From Variovorax sp. S12S4 (GTDB taxonomy: Bacteria > Pseudomonadota > Gammaproteobacteria > Burkholderiales > Burkholderiaceae_C): a stretch of DNA of 64,000 nt. Shown in pieces: positions 35,440 through 44,594 of the stretch. The notes beneath the pieces are model-generated. The model saw only the letters and a program-made list of their open reading frames with translations, did not search any database and had not been told where the DNA came from. The translations under genes and the position numbers were made by a program. Location: the NCBI RefSeq assembly GCF_023195515.1, contig NZ_JALPKR020000002.1, positions 3,139,001-3,203,000 of the forward strand, written 5' to 3'. How positions within the stretch are numbered: the first letter of the stretch is position 1; every line of letters begins with the position of its first letter.

Positions 35440-36441
35440 CTAGAACGGCGGCGAGCCGGCGGCGGAGGCTGCGTTCTCGATGGGCACGGCAAACCCGATG
35501 CCTATGAAAGTGCGCTGCTGCGTAGGGTTGAGGATGGCGGTGACGATGCCGAGCACCTCGCCGTCCATGTTGATCAGTGGGCCGCCCGAATTGCCGGGGT
35601 TGGCCGCCGCGTCGAACTGGATCAGGTTGCCCAGCTCCTGCTTGCCCTCTGGCGAGCGGAACGAGCGCTTCAGGCCCGAAACCACGCCAGCAGATACCGA
35701 AGGACCGATGCCGAACGGAAAGCCGACCGCGGCCACCTGGTCGCCGGATTGCAGGTCGGCCGTCGAGCGCATCACGGCGGGAATCAGGTCGTCGGGAATC
35801 TTCTGCGCCTGCAGCACCGCAAGATCGTTCTCGGGCTGCACGCCGGTGATGGTGGCCACGGCTTCGAGGCCATCGGAGAAAGTGACCTTGATGGTCTCGG
35901 CGCCGGCCACGACGTGCAGGTTGGTGAGGATGACGCCCTTGTCGACGATGACCACGCCAGTGCCCACGCCGCGTTCGGTTTCGCCCGGCGGCGGGTCGGC
36001 TTCGGGCGGCTTGCCCTTCGCAAGATTGCGCCCGCGCTTCTGGGTCTTGGCCTCGGGAGTGGCTTTTTCGGGGCCGTAGCCGACCACGCGAACCACCGAA
36101 GGCCGCACGATCTCGGCCGCCTTGGCGGCGGGCGAGGGCAGGGTGTTGGTCTGCAGCGTGCGCAGCACGGCCGAGTCGATGTCTTTTTGCGTGAGTGCCC
36201 TGGCGCCCTGGCGCGGCCACCATGCACTGCCGACCGCAATGGCGCACAGCACCACCAAGAACGCAAAACTGCGCCGGCCAGGCTGCCAGCGCGGCTTGCC
36301 TTGCGGTGGAGAAACGGGTGAATCCGGCGGCGCGCCATTGCCTCCGCCTTCGGGCGATGGCACGGCCTGATCGGCGGCCGCGGAATCGGCCGCCTGAGGC
36401 AGCGTGCGGGGCGAACGGCTGTAGAAGGCGGGCCTGCGCAT
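35440..36441 (-). CDS. Membrane-anchored trypsin-like serine protease (S1C, HtrA-like, no PDZ)
   Basis: 333 residues. A proline-rich cytoplasmic N-terminus, one helix (about 59-75), then a protease domain with triad His176 (ILTNLHVV), Asp206 (ENDLAVL) and Ser285 (NPGNSGGPL). No PDZ domain follows: the protein ends about 48 residues after the serine. This is shorter than DegP/DegS, so regulation must differ. A lysine-rich insert (about 132-150) precedes the catalytic domain. It is divergent from tatD and lies 55 bases downstream of the moxR start. Confidence 0.88.
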   Translation of the reverse strand: MRRPAFYSRSPRTLPQAADSAAADQAVPSPEGGGNGAPPDSPVSPPQGKPRWQPGRRSFAFLVVLCAIAVGSAWWPRQGARALTQKDIDSAVLRTLQTNTLPSPAAKAAEIVRPSVVRVVGYGPEKATPEAKTQKRGRNLAKGKPPEADPPPGETERGVGTGVVIVDKGVILTNLHVVAGAETIKVTFSDGLEAVATITGVQPENDLAVLQAQKIPDDLIPAVMRSTADLQSGDQVAAVGFPFGIGPSVSAGVVSGLKRSFRSPEGKQELGNLIQFDAAANPGNSGGPLINMDGEVLGIVTAILNPTQQRTFIGIGFAVPIENAASAAGSPPF

Positions 36442-36529
36442 CGAAACACCTCCGGCAAGGGATGACGGGTGAGGGGTTCACAGTAGCACGCTTTCTTCTG
36501 CCTTGCATCCCTTCGGGCATCATCTCGCC

Positions 36530-37390
36530 ATGGCTGTATTCATCGACACCCACTGCCATCTGGACGCGCCCGAATTCGGTGCGGAAATGCCGCTCATCCG
36601 GGCCCGCGCTGCGGAACGGGGCGTGGCGCTGTGCGTCATTCCGGCCGTTGCCGCCTTCAACTTTGCAACCGTGCGTGAGCTGGCGCACGTGCAGAGCGAC
36701 GCTTATGCGCTCGGGATCCACCCGCTGTGCACCGGCAATGCGCAAGAGGCCGACCTGGAGGCGCTCGATGCCGAGCTCTCAACGCGCCGAGGCGACCCGC
36801 GCCTGGTTGCGGTCGGCGAGATCGGCCTCGACTACTTCGTGGACGGTCTGGACAGCGACAAGCAGCAGCACTTTTTTCACACTCAGTTGCAACTCGCGCG
36901 CAAACACGACCTGCCGGTGCTCATTCATGTGCGCCGCTCGGTCGACAAGGTGCTCAAGCATTTGCGGCAGACAGCGGGCGGCCGACCGTGGCGGGGCATT
37001 GCCCATGCGTTCAACGGCAGCGAGCAGCAGGCCAAGGCCTGCATAGACATCGGCCTGAAGCTGGGCTTCGGCGGCGCCGTGACCTTCGATCGCGCGTTGC
37101 AGCTGCGGCGCCTCGCAGCCACCTTGCCGCTCGAATCGATGGTGATGGAAACCGACGCACCCGACATCCAGCCGCACTGGATCTACCGCACCCAGGCCCA
37201 GCGCGCGGCCGGTGAAGCACAGGGGCGCAACGAGCCCGGCGAACTGCCGCGCATCGCCGAAGTGGTGGCGCAATTGCGCGGCATCGGCGTCGATGAACTG
37301 GCCGAGGCCACGACCCGGAATGCGCTGGAAGCCATACCGCGGCTCGAAAGCCTTCTTTCCTTGTCGGAGCGCAGGCCGCAGCGCACGTAG
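36530..37390 (+). CDS. TatD-family metal-dependent hydrolase (DNase)
   Basis: 286 residues. Metal motifs DTHCHLDAPEF, GEIGLDYFVD, HVRRSVDKVL, AHAFNGS and ETDAPDIQPHW match TatD deoxyribonucleases with a two-metal TIM barrel. Start ATG 36530 fits family N-termini (MAVFIDTHCHL). Divergent from the protease. The likely role is 3'-5' exonuclease in DNA repair or clearance, as in E. coli TatD. Confidence 0.9.
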   Translation: MAVFIDTHCHLDAPEFGAEMPLIRARAAERGVALCVIPAVAAFNFATVRELAHVQSDAYALGIHPLCTGNAQEADLEALDAELSTRRGDPRLVAVGEIGLDYFVDGLDSDKQQHFFHTQLQLARKHDLPVLIHVRRSVDKVLKHLRQTAGGRPWRGIAHAFNGSEQQAKACIDIGLKLGFGGAVTFDRALQLRRLAATLPLESMVMETDAPDIQPHWIYRTQAQRAAGEAQGRNEPGELPRIAEVVAQLRGIGVDELAEATTRNALEAIPRLESLLSLSERRPQRT

Positions 37391-37521
37391 GCCGATGTCC
37401 CGAGTTGCGTTTGCGCAAGCGGAGGCTCCTTTTTTACTGTCATCCTCGGTGTTCGAAGTGGCGTTGTTTGTTCAGTGGCAAGTTCGTCACTCCGACACTT
37501 CATCCAAAAAGGAGTCTTTAC

Positions 37522-37929
37522 ATGACCACATCTTTCGTTCGCACCGTGCCCGTCGTTCTGGCCCTCGCGCTTGCTTCCATCGGCGTGTCCGCCGTGGCTC
37601 AAACCGCGACAACCGCCGCGCCCGCAACGACCACCGCCGAGCCCACCACCACCGAAAAGGTGAAGGAAGCCGGCAGGGACGCAGTCGATGCGACCAAGAC
37701 CACCACCAAGAAGGCCGTGAACGCCACCGAACGCGGCACCAAGAAGGCATGGGACGCCACCAAGCGCACCACCAAGAAGGCCACCAACGCCACCAAGAAC
37801 GTGGCCGCCAAGACGGGCGATGCGGTTGAAACCGCCGGCCACAAGACAGCCGACGGCATGCGCAGCACCGGCAAGGCCATCGGTGAAAAGGTGCCCGGCA
37901 CCGCCGAACACGAAGCCGCCAAGAAATAA
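37522..37929 (+). CDS. Secreted lysine/threonine-rich protein with seven 11-residue (LEA-like) repeats
   Basis: 135 residues. A signal peptide (cleavage near AVA-26) is followed by a Thr/Ala/Pro linker and then seven tandem 11-residue units from 45 to 121, for example DATKTTTKKAV, NATERGTKKAW, DATKRTTKKAT, NATKNVAAKTG. The 11-residue period with D/N-A-T and K-K-A positions recalls group-3 LEA proteins, which fold into amphipathic helices on drying. AAGGAG lies 9 bases before ATG 37522. A strong terminator follows, so it is a single-gene unit. The function is unknown; a periplasmic protectant or nucleoid-like polycation are both guesses. Confidence 0.75.
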   Translation: MTTSFVRTVPVVLALALASIGVSAVAQTATTAAPATTTAEPTTTEKVKEAGRDAVDATKTTTKKAVNATERGTKKAWDATKRTTKKATNATKNVAAKTGDAVETAGHKTADGMRSTGKAIGEKVPGTAEHEAAKK

Positions 37930-37949
37930 CCGGCGCTCGCCTTCCGCAC

Positions 37950-37971
37950 AACCCGCTTCGGCGGGTTTTTT
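37950..37971 (+). terminator. Rho-independent terminator after the 11-mer-repeat gene
   Basis: AACCCGC-TTCG-GCGGGTT stem with a stable UUCG-type loop, followed by TTTTTT. It lies 20 bases after the stop codon. Confidence 0.9.
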
Positions 37972-38016
37972 CATGGGCGATCGAAAGCGCCGACAGTGCC
38001 AAGATAGAGGCTGTTC

Positions 38017-38544
38017 ATGAAACCACCGACCCCTCCCGATACATCGAGCGCAGTGCTCACAGGCCTGGCGCCCGTCGTCTCGCCGGACACCGTGGTGCTG
38101 ATCCTCGGAAGCTTCCCGGGCGTTCGATCGCTCGAGCAGCAGCAGTACTATGCGCATCCGCAAAATCAGTTCTGGAAAATCTTGCAAGCCGTTTGGCCCC
38201 AACACCCGCTCCCGATGGGCGCAGACAGCTATCCCGAAAAGAAGAAGTGGCTGCTCGCGCGCGGGCTGGGCGTGTGGGACGTGTATGCGGCCTGCGAGCG
38301 CGAGGGCAGCCTTGATTCGGCCATTCGCGCACCCGTTGCCAACGACATAGCCGGCCTGCATCTGCCGAAGCTTGCCGCCATTGCCCACAACGGCGGCGAA
38401 AGCTTCAAGCATGCGCGCCACACGCGCACCCTGGGCGTGCCGGTCTACCAGCTGCCTTCCACCAGCCCCGCCAATGCGTCGTGGAGCTTCGAGCGCAAGC
38501 TCGCGGCCTGGCGCGACGTCTTCGACGCCCACAAACTTATCTGA
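38017..38544 (+). CDS. DNA-deoxyinosine (hypoxanthine-DNA) glycosylase, UDG family 6
   Basis: 175 residues. Motif 1 is GSFPGVRSL (31-39) with YYAHPQNQFW (44-53); motif 2 is LPSTSPAN (146-153). These are diagnostic of the HDG branch of the uracil-DNA glycosylase superfamily, which removes deaminated adenine from DNA. The gene overlaps the next by one base (TGATG). A Mug-type G:T/U glycosylase is less likely because motif 1 has the HDG form. Confidence 0.85.
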   Translation: MKPPTPPDTSSAVLTGLAPVVSPDTVVLILGSFPGVRSLEQQQYYAHPQNQFWKILQAVWPQHPLPMGADSYPEKKKWLLARGLGVWDVYAACEREGSLDSAIRAPVANDIAGLHLPKLAAIAHNGGESFKHARHTRTLGVPVYQLPSTSPANASWSFERKLAAWRDVFDAHKLI

Positions 38545-39326
38545 TGGCCACGAGCAAAACCCCCGTCCTTCCTGAAGTCAATTTTTCCGACTGGGGCGAT
38601 ATCCGCTACCTGCACCTTGGCACCGAATGGGTGCAGGGCTCGATGAAGCTCGATGCGCCGTTCGAGATCGAGCTCGAATACGTGCAGCGCATGATGGCCT
38701 GGCTGCTGTTCGCCGACGCGAAAAGCGTGGCAAGCCGCCACGCGATGCAGCTCGGCCTCGGCGCGGCCACGCTCACGAAGTTCTGCCGCAAGACCTTGCG
38801 CATGCGCACCACGGCCATCGAGCTGAACCCGCAGGTGGTGTCGGCTTGCCGCGGCTGGTTCAAGCTGCCGGCGGACGACCCGAAGCTGCGCGTGGTCATT
38901 GCCGATGCCGCGCTCGAAATCCGCAAGGCCGAATGGCAGGGCACGGTGGACGCATTGCAGGTCGACCTGTACGACCATGAGGCCGCGGCGCCGGTGCTCG
39001 ACAGCGAAGACTTCTATGCCGATTGCCGCGCATTGCTCACCGAAGACGGCTGCATGACGGTCAATCTCTTTGGCCGCTCGTCGAGCTACGAGCGCAGCCT
39101 CGAGAAAATTGCCGGCGCATTCGGCGCCGATACGGTATGGGCCTTCAAGCCGACGCGCGAAGGCAACACGGTGGTGCTGGCGCAGCGCACGCCAAGCCGC
39201 CCGAAGCGCGAAGCCCTTGCCGAGCGCGCCCAAACGATCCAGACTCGATGGGGCCTGCCCGCGCCTAAATGGCTGCGTGTGTTCAAACCGCTGAATCCCA
39301 CTCTCACCCGACCTTCCGGCTCATGA
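38544..39326 (+). CDS. Spermidine synthase-like (SpeE-family) SAM/dcSAM-binding protein
   Basis: 260 residues. A Rossmann methyltransferase fold with MQLGLGAATLTKF (motif I), TTAIELNPQVVSACRGWF and VVIADAALEIRK. It resembles spermidine synthase-family proteins but lacks an obvious N-terminal beta domain and the classical putrescine-binding residues, so aminopropyl transfer is doubtful. It is translationally coupled to the glycosylase upstream and the GspE-like ATPase downstream (ATGA). Confidence 0.75.
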   Translation: MATSKTPVLPEVNFSDWGDIRYLHLGTEWVQGSMKLDAPFEIELEYVQRMMAWLLFADAKSVASRHAMQLGLGAATLTKFCRKTLRMRTTAIELNPQVVSACRGWFKLPADDPKLRVVIADAALEIRKAEWQGTVDALQVDLYDHEAAAPVLDSEDFYADCRALLTEDGCMTVNLFGRSSSYERSLEKIAGAFGADTVWAFKPTREGNTVVLAQRTPSRPKREALAERAQTIQTRWGLPAPKWLRVFKPLNPTLTRPSGS

Positions 39327-41119
39327 GCGCTGTTCCCGCTGCTTCCGCATCCAAACCTTCGCCTGCCCGTCACGAGGGCCCGCTCGACCTGCGCCGTTTG
39401 ATCGAATGGCTCGCCGCCGACGGCGTGATCTCGCCGGTGGAGGCCAAGCGCACCATTGCGCGCTGTGCCCAGGCCGAAAGCCGGCAGGCGCCGCTGGTGC
39501 GGCTTGCCAACGTGGCCATGACGCGCGAAAGCGACGGCAAGCCGCTCGACCTTGAAATGCTCACGCAATGGCTCGCCGGCCGTGCGGGGCTCAGCTACCT
39601 GCGCATCGATCCGCTCAAGGTCGACGTGGGCAAGGTGGCCGACACCATGAGCGCGGCCTATGCCGAGCGCCACAAGGTGCTGCCGGTGCAGGTGCTGCCC
39701 ACCGAGGTGGTGGTGGCCACGGCCGAGCCGTTTCTTACCGACTGGATTGCCGAGGTAGAGCGCCAGGCGCGCCGCACTGTGCGCCGCGTGGTGGCCAACC
39801 CGACGGACATCCAGCGCTACACGGCCGAGTTCTTTGCGCTCGCCAAGTCGGTGCGCGCCGCGCAGAAGGCCGGGGGCAACACCGGCGGCGCGAGCTTCGA
39901 GCAGCTGGTGGAACTGGGCAAAAGCACCAAGCAGCTCGACGCCAACGACCAGAGCGTGGTGCAGGTGGTCGACTGGCTGTGGCAATACGCGTTCGACCAG
40001 CGCGCGAGCGACATTCACCTGGAGCCGCGCCGCGAGCAGGGCGTGATCCGCTTTCGCATCGATGGCATCCTGCATCCGGCCTACCAGATGCCCATGGGCG
40101 TGATGAACGCGATGGTGTCGCGCATCAAGCTGCTGGGGCGCATGGACGTGGTCGAAAAGCGCCGCCCGCTCGACGGCCGCATCAAGACCCGCAACATGCG
40201 CGGCGACGAAGTCGAAATGCGGCTTTCCACCTTGCCGACCGCTTTCGGCGAGAAGATGGTGATGCGGATCTTCGACCCCGACACGGCGGTGAAGGATCTC
40301 GACGCGCTCGGCTTCTCGCAGCATGACGCGCACCGCTGGGAGCAACTCGTCACGCGGCCCAACGGCATCATTCTGGTGACCGGGCCGACGGGCTCCGGCA
40401 AGACGACCACGCTGTACTCCACGCTCAAGCGCGTGGCGACCGAAGAGGTCAACGTGAGCACGGTCGAAGATCCGATCGAAATGATCGAGCCTTCGTTCAA
40501 CCAGACGCAGGTGCAGCCGCAGCTGGACTTCGGTTTTACCGAAGGCCTGCGCGCACTGATGCGGCAGGATCCGGACATCATCATGGTCGGCGAAATCCGC
40601 GACCTGGCCACGGCCGAGATGGCGGTGCAGGCCGCGCTGACCGGCCACCTGGTGTTCAGCACGCTGCACACGAATGACGCGCCGAGCGCCATCACGCGGC
40701 TCATGGAGCTGGGCGTGCCTTCGTACCTCATCAACGCCGTGATGCTCGGCGTGCTGGCGCAGCGGCTGGTGCGCACGCTGTGCCCCAACTGCAAGCAGCC
40801 CGACGATACGGTCACGCGCGAGAAGCTCGAAGCCATCGTCAAGCCATGGCAGATCACCGGTTCGGTGCGTGCCTACAAACCCGTGGGCTGTGTCGATTGC
40901 CGCATGACGGGCTATATGGGCCGTATGGGCCTGTACGAACTGCTGAGCATCAGCGAAGACTTCAAGAGCCAGGTCAACAAGGAGCCCAACCTGGCCGGGC
41001 TGCGTCGGCAGGCGGTGATCGACGGCATGCGCCCGCTGCGCCTGGCGGGCGCGCTGCGCGTGGCCGAGGGCGTGACGACGGTCGAAGAAGTACTGAGCGC
41101 GACGCCGCCCCTGGAATGA
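39323..41119 (+). CDS. GspE/PilB-type secretion ATPase (orphan)
   Basis: 598 residues. An N-terminal MshEN/GSPII_E_N domain (about 70-175), then an ATPase core with ASDIHLEPRR, Walker A GPTGSGKTT (354-362), Walker B MVGEIRD (421-427) and a His box FSTLHTNDAP. The tetracysteine zinc site is formed by CPNC (487, 490) and CVDC (523, 526). It should power pseudopilus or pilus assembly, yet no gspF, gspD or pilin gene is nearby. ATG 39323 overlaps the previous stop. It is complete, with no visible damage. Confidence 0.88.
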   Translation: MSAVPAASASKPSPARHEGPLDLRRLIEWLAADGVISPVEAKRTIARCAQAESRQAPLVRLANVAMTRESDGKPLDLEMLTQWLAGRAGLSYLRIDPLKVDVGKVADTMSAAYAERHKVLPVQVLPTEVVVATAEPFLTDWIAEVERQARRTVRRVVANPTDIQRYTAEFFALAKSVRAAQKAGGNTGGASFEQLVELGKSTKQLDANDQSVVQVVDWLWQYAFDQRASDIHLEPRREQGVIRFRIDGILHPAYQMPMGVMNAMVSRIKLLGRMDVVEKRRPLDGRIKTRNMRGDEVEMRLSTLPTAFGEKMVMRIFDPDTAVKDLDALGFSQHDAHRWEQLVTRPNGIILVTGPTGSGKTTTLYSTLKRVATEEVNVSTVEDPIEMIEPSFNQTQVQPQLDFGFTEGLRALMRQDPDIIMVGEIRDLATAEMAVQAALTGHLVFSTLHTNDAPSAITRLMELGVPSYLINAVMLGVLAQRLVRTLCPNCKQPDDTVTREKLEAIVKPWQITGSVRAYKPVGCVDCRMTGYMGRMGLYELLSISEDFKSQVNKEPNLAGLRRQAVIDGMRPLRLAGALRVAEGVTTVEEVLSATPPLE

Positions 41120-41271
41120 GCCCCGGCGGAGCCGGTTTTCCGGCGTTCCGCGATTTTGCGCGGTGAAGTCTTTCGGGTTATCCCTAGGCCTTTCGTTAGT
41201 GGAATCCACATCGGCCTGACCACTGGCTGACTCGACAATCCGGCATCGAAATTTGTTCGAGGAGACTGTTC

Positions 41272-41760
41272 GTGAAAATCAAGAGTCAGAAAGACTTTTT
41301 CTCGGGCCTGATGTTTACGGTAGTGGGCGCGGCGTTCGCATGGGGCGCCACCACCTACAGCGTAGGCACCGGCGCTCGCATGGGTCCGGGTTACTTCCCG
41401 TTGATGCTGGGCATCCTGATGGCCGTCATTGGCCTGGGGATCATGTTCAGCGGCCTGACCGTTGAAACCACCGACGGCGAAAAGATCGGCAAGTGGGCCT
41501 GGAAGCAGGTGATCTTCATCCTGGGCGCCAACGTCGCCTTCGGCATCTTGCTCGGCGGCCTGCCGAGCCTCGGCGTGCCGGCCATGGGAATGATCATCGC
41601 GATCTACGCGCTCGTGCTCATCGCCAGCCTTGCGGGCCACGAGTTCAAGCTGCCTACCGTGCTGATCCTGGCCACCGTGCTGGCCGTCGGCAGCTACGTT
41701 GCATTCATCTGGGCGCTCAAGCTGCAGATCCAGGTCTGGCCGACCTTCATCACCGGTTGA
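41272..41760 (+). CDS. tctB: Tripartite tricarboxylate transporter small membrane subunit (TctB)
   Basis: 162 residues with four predicted helices (SGLMFTVVGAAFAWGA, GYFPLMLGILMAVIGLGIMFSG and two more). MGPGYFPLMLG is the TctB signature. GTG start with GAGGAGA upstream. Together with TctA it forms a secondary transporter that needs a Bug/TctC periplasmic receptor. No receptor gene precedes it here, unlike the usual tctCBA order. Confidence 0.88.
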   Translation: MKIKSQKDFFSGLMFTVVGAAFAWGATTYSVGTGARMGPGYFPLMLGILMAVIGLGIMFSGLTVETTDGEKIGKWAWKQVIFILGANVAFGILLGGLPSLGVPAMGMIIAIYALVLIASLAGHEFKLPTVLILATVLAVGSYVAFIWALKLQIQVWPTFITG

Positions 41761-41776
41761 GAAGAAAGCTGCTCAC

Positions 41777-43288
41777 ATGGAATTGTTTGACCACCTCTCG
41801 ATGGGTTTTGGCGTTGCCTTTACCTTCACGAACCTGCTGTACTGCCTTGGCGGCTGTATCCTGGGCACGCTGATCGGCGTGCTGCCGGGCATCGGCCCGG
41901 TTGCGACCATCGCAATGCTGCTGCCCGCCACGTACGCGCTGCCGCCCGTGTCGGCGCTGATCATGTTGGCCGGTATCTACTACGGCGCGCAATACGGCGG
42001 CTCCACCACCGCAATTCTGGTGAACCTGCCAGGCGAATCCTCGTCGGTGGTGACCGTGATCGACGGCTACCAGATGGCGCGCAAGGGCCGTGCAGGTCCG
42101 GCGCTCGCCGCGGCGGGCCTGGGTTCGTTCTTTGCCGGTTGCGTCGGCACCCTGATCCTGGCTGCCTTTGCGCCGCCGCTCACCGAGCTGGCCTTCAAGT
42201 TCGGCCCGGCCGAATATTTCTCGCTGATGATCCTGGGCCTGATCGGCGCCGTGGTGCTGGCTTCGGGCTCGCTGCTCAAGGCGATCGGCATGATCGTGCT
42301 GGGCCTGCTGCTGGGCCTGGTGGGCACCGACGTGAACTCGGGCGTGGCGCGCTACAGCTTCGACGTTCCGGAACTGACCGACGGCATCGGCTTCGTCGCC
42401 ATTGCCATGGGCGTGTTCGGCTATGGCGAAATCATTGCCAACCTTTCGCGCCCCGACGACGAGCGTGAAGTGTTCACCGCCAAGGTTTCGGGCCTGTTTC
42501 CGACCAAGGAAGACTTCAAGCGCATGATCCCGGCCGTGCTGCGCGGCACGGCACTGGGTTCATCGCTCGGCATCCTGCCGGGTGGTGGTGCGTTGCTGTC
42601 GGCCTTCGCGGCCTACACCATCGAGAAGAAGACCAAGCTGCATCCGGGCGAAGTACCGTTCGGCAAGGGCAACATCCGCGGCGTGGCAGCACCCGAGGCA
42701 GCCAACAACGCAGGTGCGCAAACCTCGTTCATTCCGCTGCTGACGCTGGGTATTCCGCCCAACGCGGTGATGGCGCTGATGGTGGGCGCAATGACGATCC
42801 ACAACATCCAGCCGGGCCCGCAGGTGATGACCAGCAACCCCGAACTGTTCTGGGGCCTGATCGCCTCGATGTGGCTCGGCAATGCAATGCTCGTGATCCT
42901 GAACCTGCCGCTGATCGGCATGTGGATCAAGCTGCTGACGGTGCCCTACAAGTTCCTGTTCCCCGCGATCGTGCTGTTCTGCGCCATTGGCGTGTACTCC
43001 ACGAACAACAACACGTGGGACATCTGGATGGTCGGTATCTTCGGCTTCGTGGGCTACACCTTCTTCAAGCTGGGATGCGAGCCTGCGCCGTTGCTGCTGG
43101 GCTTCATCCTGGGGCCGATGATGGAAGAAAACCTGCGCCGTTCGCTGCTGCTCTCGCGCGGTGACTGGAGCGTTTTCGTCACCCGTCCGATCTCGCTTGG
43201 ACTGCTGCTTGCCGCTGCACTGCTGCTGGTGATCGTGCTGTTGCCGGCGGTGAAGGCGAAGCGCGAAGAGGCTTTCGTCGAAGACTGA
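41777..43288 (+). CDS. tctA: Tripartite tricarboxylate transporter large membrane subunit (TctA)
   Basis: 503 residues with about eleven or twelve helices. Family motifs GVLPGIGPVATIAMLLP, IYYGAQYGGSTTAILVNLPGE and GILPGGGALLSAFAAYTIEKK. ATG 41777 lies 16 bases after tctB. A terminator follows the stop, so tctBA is a two-gene unit. The nearest receptor gene is at 44692, beyond a palindromic element and a LysR gene. Confidence 0.92.
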   Translation: MELFDHLSMGFGVAFTFTNLLYCLGGCILGTLIGVLPGIGPVATIAMLLPATYALPPVSALIMLAGIYYGAQYGGSTTAILVNLPGESSSVVTVIDGYQMARKGRAGPALAAAGLGSFFAGCVGTLILAAFAPPLTELAFKFGPAEYFSLMILGLIGAVVLASGSLLKAIGMIVLGLLLGLVGTDVNSGVARYSFDVPELTDGIGFVAIAMGVFGYGEIIANLSRPDDEREVFTAKVSGLFPTKEDFKRMIPAVLRGTALGSSLGILPGGGALLSAFAAYTIEKKTKLHPGEVPFGKGNIRGVAAPEAANNAGAQTSFIPLLTLGIPPNAVMALMVGAMTIHNIQPGPQVMTSNPELFWGLIASMWLGNAMLVILNLPLIGMWIKLLTVPYKFLFPAIVLFCAIGVYSTNNNTWDIWMVGIFGFVGYTFFKLGCEPAPLLLGFILGPMMEENLRRSLLLSRGDWSVFVTRPISLGLLLAAALLLVIVLLPAVKAKREEAFVED

Positions 43289-43311
43289 TTTTCGTCTTCC
43301 GGCTTTATTCG

Positions 43312-43337
43312 AACGGCGCCTTTTGGGCGCCGTTTTT
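43312..43337 (+). terminator. Rho-independent terminator after tctA
   Basis: Stem AACGGCGCC / GGCGCCGTT with a TTTTG loop and a T run. It ends the tctBA transcript. Confidence 0.88.
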
Positions 43338-43370
43338 CATTTCGGCGGCTTGGGTGGGTTGGAGGCTGTT

Positions 43371-43629
43371 GTTCAGGGCAGGTGCAAAGGCCACCGGGTA
43401 CTCCCCTCCGCGAATGTCCCCGGGGCTGCGCCCCTCCTCCTTTATTTCGCTGCGCGGAGCACCCGATGCCCTGTGCACTTGGGCACGCCGCTGGTGTACG
43501 GCTGATCAACCAGTGCTCTGAACTCGCACCCGCTGGCGGGGTGCCTTGCGCAGCGAAATAAAGGAGGAGCCGAAGGCGGGGGACATTCGCGGAGAAAGGT
43601 ACCCCGTCGGCGGGTGCGCCGCCCTGAAC
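43371..43629. repeat. MITE-like element, family A, full copy (terminal inverted repeats GTTCAGGGC/GCCCTGAAC)
   Basis: About 259 bp bounded by GTTCAGGGC and GCCCTGAAC. The interior is a long imperfect palindrome: the left arm has CCTCCTTTATTTCGCTGCG and the right arm has the complement CGCAGCGAAATAAAGGAGG. It codes for nothing recognisable. Together with the tctA terminator it accounts for the 379-base gap between tctA and the LysR gene. Confidence 0.8.
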
Positions 43630-43667
43630 ATCGACGCCAATTGCACAGCGACGCGAACCAAGAAACC

Positions 43668-44594
43668 CTACGGCTTGCCAGCTCTCGGTGGTTTCATATG
43701 CTGCCGAGCCATGGCCAGGAAAGCTAGCGCGGCAGGGCTGAGCGGGTGCTTGGCCAGCCGAACGGCTACTACCGGGTACTCCAGAGTCGGGCGCGTGACC
43801 GCCACCGCACGCAGGTTGCCCGGCATCAACACTTCGACATAGCGCGGCAGCAGCGCCACTCCGGCACCTGCCTGGATCAGGCCGAATGCCGTCGACAGCA
43901 TCGACACGTGATGAACCACATGCGGGTACACATTCGCCATGCTGGATAGTTGACGGCTGACTGACCGCCACACATTGGCGTCTGGGTTGACGTGGATGAA
44001 AGGCAGAGCTTCCAGGTGCCTGGCGTCAACCACCACGCGCTGCGCCAGCGGATGATCTTCGCGCACGAAAAGCGCCATGCGCTCCGTAAACAGCGGCTCG
44101 GTGGCCAGCTCCGAGTGCTTCTGTCCGATGTCCGATCCAAAGCCCAGGTCGGCCTCCTGCGAAAGCAGGCGGGAAATCATCTGCTCGGCGGTGCTGTCGA
44201 GCAGCGTGGTGGCCAGCGTGGGGTGTTTCTGCGAAAAGCGGCCGAGCATCGGCGGCAGCAGGGCGCCGGCCGTCAGGTGGCCCACCGCCAGCACCACGCG
44301 GCCTTCGCGCAACTGCGACTGCGAACGGCAGGCGTCTACCGACTCATCAATGAGGCGCAGCGCGCGCACGGCGGTTTCGACCATCACCTGGCCCGCGCTC
44401 GTCAGCTGGATGCGGCGGCCACGTACCACCAGCGGCTGCCCGATCTCTTCTTCCATGCGCTTGATCAGGTGGCTGATCGCGGGCTGGGTCAGTTGCAGGG
44501 TTTCCGCGGCCAGCGTGAAGCTGCCGGTTTCAGCGACGGCTGCCAGTGCCCGCAACTGCTGCAGCGAGACCTCTTCGGCGGCGTTCTTTGCCAT
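43668..44594 (-). CDS. LysR-family transcriptional regulator
   Basis: 308 residues. HTH: LQQLRALAAVAETGSFTLAAETLQLTQPAISHLIKRMEEEIG. The effector domain has VLAVGHLTAGALLPPMLGRF and AFGLIQAGAGVALLPRYV. It is divergent from a Bug receptor-GGT-EamA-SDR operon (98-base gap), the usual layout for a regulator and its target. The inducer is unknown. Confidence 0.9.
   Translation of the reverse strand: MAKNAAEEVSLQQLRALAAVAETGSFTLAAETLQLTQPAISHLIKRMEEEIGQPLVVRGRRIQLTSAGQVMVETAVRALRLIDESVDACRSQSQLREGRVVLAVGHLTAGALLPPMLGRFSQKHPTLATTLLDSTAEQMISRLLSQEADLGFGSDIGQKHSELATEPLFTERMALFVREDHPLAQRVVVDARHLEALPFIHVNPDANVWRSVSRQLSSMANVYPHVVHHVSMLSTAFGLIQAGAGVALLPRYVEVLMPGNLRAVAVTRPTLEYPVVAVRLAKHPLSPAALAFLAMARQHMKPPRAGKP

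Noticed and set aside
43371..43629. Insertion sequence
   Set aside because: It has terminal inverted repeats but no transposase reading frame; treated as a non-autonomous MITE-like repeat.
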